Shown piece after piece: positions 47,537-55,670 of a DNA stretch of 64,000 bases. Location: the NCBI GenBank assembly GCA_021779935.1, contig JAJXZT010000001.1, positions 1 through 64,000 on the forward strand. Reading direction: 5' to 3'. Position 1 is the first letter of the stretch, and each line of letters begins with the position of its first letter. A program made the position numbers and the translations under genes. Origin of the DNA: Acidobacteriota bacterium (GTDB lineage: Bacteria; Acidobacteriota; Terriglobia; Terriglobales; Acidobacteriaceae). The notes beneath the pieces were generated by a model, which did no database searches, was not told the origin of the DNA, and worked only from the letters and a program-made list of their open reading frames with translations.

Positions 47537-48253
47537 GTGGGTTCGCCATACGGCTTGGAATTGGTAGAAAATTGCCTCATCTGTAAGCTCCGCACAGATA
47601 GTTTCTTCTGCGGCCTTCCGAAACAGTCTTTGGAAGCTTTCGAGCGTGTCAAATTTACCGCTGCCTACCCGGCTGGCGCTGTTCTTTTTGTCGAAGGCCA
47701 GTCCCCCCGTGGCATTTATATGCTCTGCAAAGGGCGCGTCAAGTTGTCAACCACCTCTGCCGACGGCAAGACATTGATTCTAAAGATCGCGCAACCCGGC
47801 GAAGTCCTGGGATTGCACGCGACTGTTTCTGGCACACCGTATGAGATCACGGCAGAAACGGGTCAACCCTGCCAACTTAACTTCATTAAGCGTGATGATT
47901 TTCTTCGCTTTCTCCAGCAGCACGGTGACGCCTGCCTGAAGGCGGCGCAGCATCTCAGCCGCGATTGCCAGTCTGCTTACCAGCAGATTCGTTCCCTGGG
48001 CCTCTCTCACTCTGCCCCGGAGCGCCTGGCCCGCCTGCTCTTGGAGTGGTCCGCTGGAGACGGCGCAGACGCCGATGGCACGCGCATCAAGATCGCGCTT
48101 ACCCACGAGGAGATTGCTCAGATCATCGGCACCTCTCGCGAGACCGTCACTCGAACTCTCGCCGACTTCCGAAAGAAACAGATTGCGGTCCTGAAAGGCT
48201 CTACATTGCTTATTCGTAACAAGCCCGCCCTCGAGCGACTAGTCGGCGCATAG
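47537..48253 (+). CDS. Crp/Fnr-family regulator with FNR-like cysteines
   Basis: A 238-residue regulator with an effector domain (about 20-150) and a C-terminal HTH. Cys13, Cys16 and Cys25 (CLIC...FFC) plus Cys112 in TGQPCQLNF resemble the four cluster ligands of FNR, although the spacing between the second and third is 8 rather than 5, so an oxygen- or redox-sensitive Fe-S cluster is plausible. The recognition helix GTSRETVTR (198-206) has the Arg-Glu-x3-Arg set of CRP, which reads GTGA half-sites. The start is GTG 47537 with GGAGGG 7 bases upstream. Five matching palindromes occur in this window. Confidence 0.9.
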   Translation: MGSPYGLELVENCLICKLRTDSFFCGLPKQSLEAFERVKFTAAYPAGAVLFVEGQSPRGIYMLCKGRVKLSTTSADGKTLILKIAQPGEVLGLHATVSGTPYEITAETGQPCQLNFIKRDDFLRFLQQHGDACLKAAQHLSRDCQSAYQQIRSLGLSHSAPERLARLLLEWSAGDGADADGTRIKIALTHEEIAQIIGTSRETVTRTLADFRKKQIAVLKGSTLLIRNKPALERLVGA

Positions 48254-48276
48254 CAAAATAAATTCCCGTTTCAGGA

Positions 48277-48292
48277 TTGGCCCGTAGCGAAA
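48277..48292 (+). repeat. Short direct repeat, copy 1
   Basis: TTGGCCCGTAGCGAAA; a second copy with one mismatch lies 232 bp downstream at 48509-48524. The meaning is unknown; it could be an operator or part of an RNA leader. Confidence 0.45.
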
Positions 48293-48467
48293 TGCAACGG
48301 GCTTTCCTTTTGCTGTCGCATATCTATATGTGCGAATCTTGCGCTTCAACACCAATACCTGTGTACCTTTGCTGAAATTCGCTACAACTTCGATTGGTGT
48401 CTGAGTTTTTCTGCTTAGATTCTCAACACTTATGCACATTTTGTTGCGTCTTCCAGCACGTCCTCGC

Positions 48468-48481
48468 GTGACTCGGGTCAC
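48468..48481. promoter_or_regulatory. Crp/Fnr-type site before the cytochrome operon
   Basis: GTGA-CTCGGG-TCAC, 124 bases before the cytochrome c start codon, placing it at a plausible activator position upstream of that operon. Confidence 0.6.
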
Positions 48482-48508
48482 TGCACGCCTTTTTGTCGGG
48501 TTCCATAG

Positions 48509-48524
48509 TTGGCCCGTAGAGAAA
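48509..48524 (+). repeat. Short direct repeat, copy 2
   Basis: TTGGCCCGTAGAGAAA, differing from copy 1 at one base, about 80 bases before the cytochrome start. Confidence 0.45.
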
Positions 48525-48605
48525 CAGCGAAGATTCTCTGCGATTCATAGGTTCTTCGCACGAACATTGACAGCCCCCTTTGGTTCGTAGCGGTCAGGAG
48601 AAGTC

Positions 48606-48953
48606 ATGAGCACGATTCGGGTTCTTCTCGCCGGACTTACGGCCTTGCTGTTTATTCTTACACTGCCGCGACCAGCAAGTGCGGCAGACGATTCCGCGCA
48701 AATATATAAGGTTCGTTGTGCCGCATGTCATGGAGTGGACGGTCACGCCGGCACACCCATGGCGCGCAAACAGAACATCCATTCTTTCGCTTCGGCCGCT
48801 GTCCAGAAGAAATCCACAGACGAACTTGCTGACTGCATTCTCAACGGAGGTAAGGAGAGAAGGGCATCGCATACCTTTGCGACGAAAGGATTGAGCGTCG
48901 AACAGGGCGCCAGCCTCGCCGCCTACGTCAGGCAACTCGGGAGACGCAAGTAG
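48606..48953 (+). CDS. Small periplasmic c-type cytochrome
   Basis: A 115-residue monoheme cytochrome c. A signal peptide (ending PASA) is followed by the heme motif Cys38-Ala-Ala-Cys41-His42. The C-terminal helix (LAAYVRQLG) matches class I cytochromes. In the place of the usual axial-methionine stretch before LS-x-E the protein has RASHTFATKGLS, with His and no Met, so the sixth heme ligand may be His or absent. AGGAG lies 5 bases before the ATG. It is the first gene of the HybA/HybB-like electron-transfer operon and would accept or deliver electrons in the periplasm. Confidence 0.88.
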   Translation: MSTIRVLLAGLTALLFILTLPRPASAADDSAQIYKVRCAACHGVDGHAGTPMARKQNIHSFASAAVQKKSTDELADCILNGGKERRASHTFATKGLSVEQGASLAAYVRQLGRRK

Positions 48954-49103
48954 TCTCCCCCTGGGCCGGACTCGTTCCGGCAGCAGTAACGGGGTTGCTT
49001 CAGGCCGGTCGTATTGGTACCAGGTGCGTTTGCATCGCACCGAGTCTGGCCGCTTCCCCGTCACATCCTCGGGAGGTCAACCCGTGCCGAAGTGGAGAGC
49101 TCT

Positions 49104-49883
49104 ATGAGCAAGGCCATACTTTATGATGCAACGCTCTGCATCGACTGTAAGCAGTGTGAAGCCGCATGCGCCAAGCAGAACAATCTGCCATATGACGACA
49201 AGGTCGCTGCCGAAGAAGTCCAATCCGCCCACAAGTTCACCGTGGTGCTCAACAAGAACGACAAGTACATGCGGCGTCTCTGCATGCACTGTGACGAGCC
49301 GGCTTGTGTATCCGTGTGTCCCGTCGGCGCACTCCAAAAGACTGCACTCGGTCCTGTCACTTACGACGCGCACAAGTGCATGGGCTGCCGTTATTGCATG
49401 GCAGCTTGTCCGTTTGGACAGCCCAAGTACGAGTGGGGAAGCCTCAATCCCAAGATTCAAAAGTGCATCATGTGTCCCGACCGGGTTGCGGCCGGATTAC
49501 CGACCGCATGCGCGGAAGCCTGTCCGACCGGAGCGACCAAGTTCGGCGACCGCGATGCATTAATTCAGGAAGCTCGTGATCGGATCCGCCAGAACCCCAA
49601 CAACTATCTCCCTCATATCTACGGGATAGAGGAAGTTGGCGGCACTTCGACGCTTCTGCTTTCCAGCGTGGCTTTCGAACAGTTCGGACTCCCCAGCCCG
49701 AAGTCACTACCCAGCGATCCGTTGCCCATGTACACATATCGCGTTCTTTCGCGTATCCCTGACTTCGTTCCGCTCGGTGGCATTTTCCTTGGCGGTGTCT
49801 GGTGGATCACTCATCGCCGCGAAGAAGTTGCTGCCGCTGAAGGCGCTGAAAATGATGCGAAGCACAACGGAGGTGCACGGTGA
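49104..49883 (+). CDS. HybA/NrfC-like four-cluster ferredoxin subunit
   Basis: A 259-residue iron-sulphur protein with four cysteine groups: CIDCKQCEAAC, CMHCDEPACVSVCP, CMGCRYCMAACP and CIMC...CAEACP, as in HybA, NrfC and related membrane-complex subunits. A C-terminal hydrophobic segment (FVPLGGIFLGGVWWI) would anchor it. Unlike most HybA proteins it has no visible Tat signal at the N-terminus, so it may sit on the cytoplasmic side. The ATG at 49104 has GGAG 7 bases upstream. It overlaps the HybB-like gene by 4 bases. It would pass electrons between the membrane partner and a redox partner not encoded here. Confidence 0.88.
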   Translation: MSKAILYDATLCIDCKQCEAACAKQNNLPYDDKVAAEEVQSAHKFTVVLNKNDKYMRRLCMHCDEPACVSVCPVGALQKTALGPVTYDAHKCMGCRYCMAACPFGQPKYEWGSLNPKIQKCIMCPDRVAAGLPTACAEACPTGATKFGDRDALIQEARDRIRQNPNNYLPHIYGIEEVGGTSTLLLSSVAFEQFGLPSPKSLPSDPLPMYTYRVLSRIPDFVPLGGIFLGGVWWITHRREEVAAAEGAENDAKHNGGAR

Positions 49884-51058
49884 AGATCAAGCTTACTTTC
49901 TGGAGAGTCGTCTTCGTTGTCATCATGATTCTCGGCGCGTGGGGAACGGTCGTCCGCTTTACCCAGGGTCTTGGAGCCGCCACGAATCTCTCCGACCAGT
50001 TCCCGTGGGGCATCTGGATCGGTTTTGACGTTCTGTGCGGCGTGATGCTCGCGGCCGGCGGTTTCACGCTCACGGCTGCGGTGTACATCCTCAATATCAA
50101 ACGCTGGCACGCCATTGTGCGGCCCACCGTGCTGACCGCCTTCCTTGGCTACGTACTCGTGTGTGTTGCGTTGATGTTCGACCTCGGGCGTCCGTACAAC
50201 ATCTGGCATCCGCTCATCATGCGCAATCCGCATTCCGTGATGTTCGAGGTGGCCTATTGCGTCATGTTGTATACGACGGTACTGGCGCTTGAGTTCTCCC
50301 AAATCGTTCTTGAAAAATTCAAACTCGAGAAACCGCTTAAGTTCATCCGAGGCGCATTGATTCCGCTGGTTATCGTCGGCGTCATACTCTCCACGCTGCA
50401 TCAGTCGTCGCTTGGGACGCTCTACCTCATTATGCCGACCAAGCTGCATCCGTTCTGGTATTCACCGCTCCTGCCGGTATTTTTCTTCCTCTCGGCGATT
50501 GCTGTCGGCCTTGCCATGACGATCTTCGAATCGTCCATCAGTTCCAAGGTCTTCCATCGCCAACTGGAATTGCCCATTCTGCAGGAACTCGGCCGCGTGC
50601 TTTACATCGTTCTCTGGGTTTATTTCGTTCTCCGCCTGGAGGACCTCATCAATCGCGGCGAGATGCACAGCATTTTTGTTCCCGGCTATGAAATGTATTT
50701 CTTCTGGCTGGAAATAGTTCTTGCTCTCATTGCGCCAATGATTCTGCTGTCGATTCGCTCGATACGGAACTCACCCGGCGGTCTCTATCTTTCCGCGGTG
50801 CTTGTCGTATTAGGCTTCATTACGAATCGTCTTAACGTCAGCATCACGGGCATCGAGAGTTGGTCCGGGCTGCATTATGTGCCCAAGTGGACGGAGTATT
50901 CCATAACTGCCGCCATCATCGCGGTCGGTTTTGCGCTCTTCGGGTTGGCGGTCAAATACTTGCCGATCTTCCCGGAAGAGAAAGAGCACGGCACCGTTGC
51001 GGCGCACGAATCCGCAACTGCACCTGCGTCCGTATTCGTGGCCAATGCCGGGAATTAA
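49880..51058 (+). CDS. HybB/NrfD-like polytopic membrane subunit
   Basis: A 392-residue integral membrane protein with about ten hydrophobic segments, of the NrfD/PsrC family and closest in look to HybB (QFPWGIWIGFDVLCGVMLAAG; DLGRPYNIWHPLIMRNPHSV; LHQSSLGTLYLIMP). Such subunits exchange electrons with quinones for a partner Fe-S protein and can contribute to proton movement. ATG... the start codon is GTG at 49880, in a 4-base overlap with the HybA-like gene. No hydrogenase large or small subunit is adjacent. The 3' end overlaps the probable start of the sensor kinase gene. Confidence 0.88.
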   Translation: MKIKLTFWRVVFVVIMILGAWGTVVRFTQGLGAATNLSDQFPWGIWIGFDVLCGVMLAAGGFTLTAAVYILNIKRWHAIVRPTVLTAFLGYVLVCVALMFDLGRPYNIWHPLIMRNPHSVMFEVAYCVMLYTTVLALEFSQIVLEKFKLEKPLKFIRGALIPLVIVGVILSTLHQSSLGTLYLIMPTKLHPFWYSPLLPVFFFLSAIAVGLAMTIFESSISSKVFHRQLELPILQELGRVLYIVLWVYFVLRLEDLINRGEMHSIFVPGYEMYFFWLEIVLALIAPMILLSIRSIRNSPGGLYLSAVLVVLGFITNRLNVSITGIESWSGLHYVPKWTEYSITAAIIAVGFALFGLAVKYLPIFPEEKEHGTVAAHESATAPASVFVANAGN

Positions 51059-52781
51059 TCCAACCCGAATCGCTACAAAGTCCTCACAAGAGGGGCCGGA
51101 ACTGGGACACCGTCCCGCGACCGGTCCCTCATGGGGGAGATTTATTCCATTTTTTAGAGTGATTGACGACTCCATCAGCGCGAAGTTGATCCTGCTGCTC
51201 ATCGTCGCCATGGTTCTCACTTTCGCAACGGCTGGTTATATAAATATTCGTCTACACCGCGCACAACTGGAAAACAGCACGCTCGCTTCGGCCGATAGCA
51301 TGAGCGATGTCATCAAGCGAAGCACTTCTTACTACATGATGCGTAACGACCGTTACGCTCTCTACGAAATGATGAGCACCATGGCAGACGAACCGGGCGT
51401 AGTCCGCCTGCGTGTCATCAACCCTGAGGGCCGCATCAGCTTCTCCACCGATCCAAACGAGCTTGACAAGTTCGTCGATAAGGGCGCGGAGCAGTGCTAC
51501 GGATGCCACAAAGTCACGCAGCCGCTGTCCAAGCTCAACCGTCCCGACCGATTCCGTATCTATCGCTCGAATGGCAAACGCATTCTCGCCATCATTACTC
51601 CGATCGATAACAGTCCTGCTTGTTCTAATGCCGCCTGTCACGCCCATCCGGCCAGCCAGCAGGTTCTCGGCGTACTTGATACAAACCTCTCGCTGGCAGC
51701 GGCCGACCGGGGACTCGCCGCCAGCACTCGCGCCATGCTGGCATCCACGGTTGGAGCCGTAGTCTTCATTGCACTCGTCAGCTTCTGGTTTGTCTGGCAC
51801 GTTGTTCATAAACCCCTCAGCATGCTTCAGGCCGGCACAGAGCGTCTCAGTCGCGGCGAACTTGGTTACCAGATAAATGTTCACTCAAATGACGAAACCG
51901 GCCGGCTCGCTGTGTCATTCAACCAGATGAGCACCCAGTTGCTCGAAGCCCAGAACGAAATCACTGCATGGACCCGCACCCTGGAAACTCGTGTAGAAGA
52001 AAAGACCAGCGAACTAAAGCGTGCCCATGACCAGATGCTTCACGTGGAGCGTATGGTGGCCATCGGCAAGATGTCGGCTGTTGTTGCTCATGAAATCAAC
52101 AACCCTCTCGCCGGGATACTTACCTACGCTAAGCTCATCAAGAAATGGCTTGGCCGTGGACTCACCACGGATGCGGAGAAGAAGGAAGCCGCCGAGTGCC
52201 TCGACTTGATCGCGGCCGAGAGCCGCCGCTGCGGAGATCTCGTAAAAAATCTTCTTCAGTTCTCGCGTACCTCGCCGCTGAACATGGACCGCTCCGATTT
52301 AAACATCGTCATCGACCGATGTATTCGTCTCGTGCAACACAAGATCGACCTCCAGGGCATTCAGCTGCAAGTCAGCATCGCCACCGGTCTTCCTCTCGTG
52401 TATTGCGATGGCGCCCAGATTGAGCAAGTGATGCTTGCACTGATGATGAACGCGATTGACGCCATGCCTCATGGAGGAAATCTCTGGGTCAGTTCACGGC
52501 AGCTATCCCCTGGAGAAGTGGAACTCCAGGTGCGAGACGATGGCATGGGAATTCCGCCCGAACTTCTTTCGCGACTCTTTGAGCCGTTCACTACCACCAA
52601 GGAAGTCGGCAAGGGCGTTGGACTCGGTTTAGCTGTCAGCAAGGGCATCGTTGAGCGTCACGGTGGACGCATCGAGCTCCAGTCGGATCTCGGCGTCGGC
52701 ACCACATTCCGCGTCATTCTTCCGCTCGATGCCCGCATCTCGGACGCGGCAAAAAATGCGCTGGCCGCCGCTCGTACCTAG
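51045..52781 (+). CDS. Heme-motif sensor histidine kinase
   Basis: A 578-residue membrane histidine kinase. One transmembrane segment (about 47-66), a periplasmic domain with CYGCH (151-155) and CSNAACH (193-199, CX4CH type), both possible covalent heme sites, a second segment (about 230-252), HAMP, coiled coil, then the kinase: phospho-His349 in VVAHEINNPLAG, DDGMGIPPE and GVGLGLAVSKGI. It probably senses redox state or gases. The start is uncertain: ATG 51045 lies inside the HybB-like gene, while GTG 51159 would begin just before the first membrane segment. The cognate regulator follows 27 bp downstream. Confidence 0.85.
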   Translation: MPGINPTRIATKSSQEGPELGHRPATGPSWGRFIPFFRVIDDSISAKLILLLIVAMVLTFATAGYINIRLHRAQLENSTLASADSMSDVIKRSTSYYMMRNDRYALYEMMSTMADEPGVVRLRVINPEGRISFSTDPNELDKFVDKGAEQCYGCHKVTQPLSKLNRPDRFRIYRSNGKRILAIITPIDNSPACSNAACHAHPASQQVLGVLDTNLSLAAADRGLAASTRAMLASTVGAVVFIALVSFWFVWHVVHKPLSMLQAGTERLSRGELGYQINVHSNDETGRLAVSFNQMSTQLLEAQNEITAWTRTLETRVEEKTSELKRAHDQMLHVERMVAIGKMSAVVAHEINNPLAGILTYAKLIKKWLGRGLTTDAEKKEAAECLDLIAAESRRCGDLVKNLLQFSRTSPLNMDRSDLNIVIDRCIRLVQHKIDLQGIQLQVSIATGLPLVYCDGAQIEQVMLALMMNAIDAMPHGGNLWVSSRQLSPGEVELQVRDDGMGIPPELLSRLFEPFTTTKEVGKGVGLGLAVSKGIVERHGGRIELQSDLGVGTTFRVILPLDARISDAAKNALAAART

Positions 52782-52808
52782 CGCCGCGCCGGACCTAGGA
52801 GTCATACA

Positions 52809-54191
52809 GTGATCGCAGACAAAGGCAGTCTCCTGATTGTGGACGATGAACTGAGCGTGCGCGACTCGCTCGGCAAGTGGTTTCACGAGGAAGGCTATGA
52901 CGTTGCTACCGCGGAAAACGCTAATGAAGCCCTCCTCCGCCTCGCCGAAAAGAAGTGGGATGTCGCCTTGCTCGATATCAAGATGCGCGGCACGGACGGT
53001 ATCGAGCTCCAGAGGAGAATCCATGAAATTGATTCCGACCTGGCGGTCATCATGATGACCGGTTATGCCTCGGTGGAAACCGCCGTCGCTGCGCTGAAGA
53101 ACGGGGCGTACGACTACGTCACCAAGCCGCTGGACCCGGACGAGATTGCACACCTCGTCCAAAACGCGCTCGCCCATCGACGCACAAAAGAAGAGAACGT
53201 GCGCTTGCGCGAGCAGGTCGACGAGGCAGCGCGTCCTGCTGAACTGATCGGCCAGAGCTCGGCCATGAAGCGCGTCTTCGAAGCCATTGAAACCGTTGGC
53301 CCCACCGACGCGACTGTGCTCATCACGGGCGAGAGCGGCACCGGGAAGGAACTTGTAGCTCGGGCCGTTCATTACGCCAGCCCGCGCCGCTTCCACCCCC
53401 TCGTTGTCATCCACTGCGGCGCACTCACCGAAACACTGCTGGAAAGCGAACTCTTTGGTCACGAAAAAGGCGCATTTACTGGCGCACAATACCGGAAGAA
53501 GGGTAAGTTTGAAGTCGCCGAGGGTGGCACCGTCTTTCTTGACGAAATTGCCGACATCAGCCTCAAAACGCAGACGGACCTGTTACGAGTCTTACAGGAA
53601 CGCGAAATCGTACGCGTCGGCGGCAACCAGCAGATCAAGGTCGATTTTCGTTGCATTGCGGCAACGAACAAGCCGCTTGAACAGCTCATTGACGAAGGTA
53701 AATTCCGCCCCGATCTTTTCTATCGCCTTAATGTCTTCCGCATCGAAATTCCCGCGCTTCGCGAGCGCAAGGAAGACATCCCTCAGCTGGTCAACCACTT
53801 TGTCCGGAAGTTCTCACGTGAGATGAACAAGCGCATTACCCGCGTTTCCCCCCGCGCTATGGATGTTCTTCAACAGCACACCTGGCCCGGCAACGTTCGC
53901 GAATTGGAAAACGCTGTCGAGCGGGCGATGGTCGTCGCCCAGGAACCGGAGATTCACGACACCGATTTTGCGCTCAGCACACGCGGTTTCGTCGCCGAAT
54001 CCGCTTCTTTGTCCGGTGGACGTACTTTGGATGAGATGGAGAAAGCACACATCCTGCATGTTCTAGATGAATGCGGTGGCAATCAGACACGTGCCGCGGA
54101 AATCCTCGACATTGATCGCGTTACCTTGCATCACAAGTTAAAGAAGTACGGCTGGACCAAGGCTGTGTCGATGACGGGAACTGCCGAATAA
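52809..54191 (+). CDS. NtrC-family sigma-54 response regulator
   Basis: A 460-residue response regulator: receiver domain (1-125) with phospho-acceptor Asp56 (LLDIKMRG), AAA+ domain with Walker A GESGTGKE (about 174-181), the sigma-54 contact GAFTGA (221-226), Walker B FLDEIADIS, and a C-terminal Fis-type HTH (NQTRAAEILDIDRVTLHHKL). It would activate sigma-54 promoters when phosphorylated by the heme-motif kinase encoded just upstream. The start is GTG with AGGAG 9 bases upstream. No sigma-54 promoter matching the consensus was found in this window. Confidence 0.95.
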   Translation: MIADKGSLLIVDDELSVRDSLGKWFHEEGYDVATAENANEALLRLAEKKWDVALLDIKMRGTDGIELQRRIHEIDSDLAVIMMTGYASVETAVAALKNGAYDYVTKPLDPDEIAHLVQNALAHRRTKEENVRLREQVDEAARPAELIGQSSAMKRVFEAIETVGPTDATVLITGESGTGKELVARAVHYASPRRFHPLVVIHCGALTETLLESELFGHEKGAFTGAQYRKKGKFEVAEGGTVFLDEIADISLKTQTDLLRVLQEREIVRVGGNQQIKVDFRCIAATNKPLEQLIDEGKFRPDLFYRLNVFRIEIPALRERKEDIPQLVNHFVRKFSREMNKRITRVSPRAMDVLQQHTWPGNVRELENAVERAMVVAQEPEIHDTDFALSTRGFVAESASLSGGRTLDEMEKAHILHVLDECGGNQTRAAEILDIDRVTLHHKLKKYGWTKAVSMTGTAE

Positions 54192-54718
54192 TGAGCAAGC
54201 TGCTGCAAATTCTGCCGATCGGGGCACCGGATCGAGAGCTCACCGATTGGCTTTGTGCTCAACTCGCCGAGGGCTTCGACGTCTACGCCGAAGTCCTCGA
54301 GACCTCGCTGGACCCAGCGTTCGCGTTCCATCCCGAACGAGGCCAGTATCATTCCAGCGAAATCCTTGCGCGCATGACACCTTTCGTCACCCGCAAGACC
54401 TGGCGGCTCATTGCTCTCGCCGAGGTAGATCTCTACATTCCAATTCTCACATTCGTCTTCGGAGAAGCACAGATTGGCGGCCCCAGCGCCGTTGTCTCCT
54501 ACCATCGCCTTCGACAGGAGTTCTACGGACTTCCCGGGGACCGCGATCTCCTGGCACGTCGCCTGCTTACGGAGTCCATACATGAGCTGGGACATACACT
54601 CGATCTCGTTCACTGCTCTGACTATCGCTGCGTCATGGCCTCTTCTCATTCTGTTGAATGGATCGACATCAAGGAATTCAGCTTCTGTCCCGACTGTGCG
54701 GCCCGTGCCAATCGGTAG
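54191..54718 (+). CDS. amzA: Archaemetzincin metalloprotease
   Basis: A 175-residue zinc protease of the archaemetzincin family. Catalytic zinc motif: His131, Glu132, His135 and His141 in HELGHTLDLVHC. The family's structural zinc site is complete: Cys142-x4-Cys147-x-Met149 and Cys166-x2-Cys169. The glycine usual after the second His (HEXXHXXG) is Asp138 here. No signal peptide is present, so it should be cytoplasmic. Its ATG shares a base with the stop of the response regulator gene, so translation is coupled and a role in the same signalling unit is possible. Confidence 0.9.
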   Translation: MSKLLQILPIGAPDRELTDWLCAQLAEGFDVYAEVLETSLDPAFAFHPERGQYHSSEILARMTPFVTRKTWRLIALAEVDLYIPILTFVFGEAQIGGPSAVVSYHRLRQEFYGLPGDRDLLARRLLTESIHELGHTLDLVHCSDYRCVMASSHSVEWIDIKEFSFCPDCAARANR

Positions 54719-54769
54719 TCTTCGGCTTCACTCATCCGTTCTATTCTTGGAATATCCCACCGATTCCGG

Positions 54770-54798
54770 TCGACCATCGTCCCTGCTCTCCTTATAAT
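54770..54798 (+). promoter_or_regulatory. Sigma-70-type promoter before the SEL1 gene
   Basis: TATAAT at 54793-54798 with TCGACC 17 bases upstream (4 of 6 matches to TTGACA), about 20 bases before the ATG of the next gene. Confidence 0.5.
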
Positions 54799-54817
54799 GT
54801 TCTCGACGGAGCACTTC

Positions 54818-55609
54818 ATGCGCAATCTTGCTTTCACGGTCCTCTTACTGCTCTGCACCGCATTCGCGCAGGCTCAATTCACGCCCGACCCACAGGCCCT
54901 CTATCAAAGCGGCATTAACAAGCTCATCGGCAGTCCACAAACACAATCGGTCAACGGAGCACTTAACGACCTTGAGCAATCCGCACAACTCGGATATGTC
55001 CCGGCGCAGATTGCGTTGGGGACGATGTACGACCGCGGCGATTACGTCACCGCAACTCCAGGTTTGGCCGCCTCGTATTATCGAAAAGCTGCCGAGCAGG
55101 GCGACCCGCTCGCGGAATGGCTTCTCGGGCGTATGTACTATCTCGGTTCCGGCGTCTCTCGCGATCTCCCGCAGGCCGAGCGCTGGCTTCGCCCAGCTGC
55201 CGAGCAGGGCAATCCGTTTGCACAGCAATTACTCGGACTTGTAATGAAAGAACGTGACTACACCAAGGCGGCGCCGTTCTTTCTGGCAGCCGCACGACAA
55301 GGGTTGCCGCAAAGTCAGCGTGAGCTTGCCGTCCTCCTTGCGGATGGTCGCGGAGTGGCGCAGAACCGGTCCGACGCCTACGCGTGGCTGATTGTGGCCG
55401 CGGACGGAAACCGGCGCGCCGACCCGCTCATGCAGCGCCTGGAAGGAGACCTTGGGGTAAACGGAGTAGAGCTTGCGAAGAGCAGAGCGGAAGAATGGAA
55501 ACAGACTTTCACGCGCAACATCAATGCCCACGGATGCACCGGTTGGTCAGGAGAATTCGACGACGTGCCCGCGCCGCCGCCACTCGAAACGCAACGATTC
55601 TGCCATTGA
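54818..55609 (+). CDS. SEL1-repeat exported protein
   Basis: A 263-residue exported protein of SEL1-type TPR repeats. After a signal peptide (MRNLAFTVLLLLCTAFAQA) come about five repeats with the pattern A-x2-G-x-(A/P)-x-A-x2-x-L-G-x-(M)-Y-x2-G (for example YVPAQIALGTMYDRGDYV, PLAEWLLGRMYYLGSGVS, PFAQQLLGLVM). Such repeats mediate protein-protein contacts. ATG 54818 has GGAG 7 bases upstream; ATG 54797 overlaps the -10 box and is unlikely. A short C-terminal region (CTGWSGEF) follows the repeats. Confidence 0.85.
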   Translation: MRNLAFTVLLLLCTAFAQAQFTPDPQALYQSGINKLIGSPQTQSVNGALNDLEQSAQLGYVPAQIALGTMYDRGDYVTATPGLAASYYRKAAEQGDPLAEWLLGRMYYLGSGVSRDLPQAERWLRPAAEQGNPFAQQLLGLVMKERDYTKAAPFFLAAARQGLPQSQRELAVLLADGRGVAQNRSDAYAWLIVAADGNRRADPLMQRLEGDLGVNGVELAKSRAEEWKQTFTRNINAHGCTGWSGEFDDVPAPPPLETQRFCH

Positions 55610-55670
55610 AATCTGTGAAATATTTAATGCCCGTGTTCGCGGATACGGAAGAATCATCGTTGCATATTCC

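Larger units (their letters stand above)
48254..48605. other. Intergenic region before the cytochrome operon
   Basis: These 352 bp hold a 16-base near-repeat TTGGCCCGTAGMGAAA at 48277-48292 and 48509-48524, a Crp/Fnr-type palindrome at 48468-48481, and the cytochrome promoter. A minus-strand frame of 80 codons (48239-48481) is not convincing. Confidence 0.55.

Noticed and set aside
48277-48292. TTGGCCCG as a sigma-54 promoter
   Set aside because: The GC element that should follow lies three bases too far from the GG element, and the second copy lacks it.
48239-48481. An 80-codon minus-strand frame between the regulator and the cytochrome gene
   Set aside because: It begins inside the Crp/Fnr-type palindrome, overlaps the regulator's 3' end and resembles nothing; kept only as a weak possibility.
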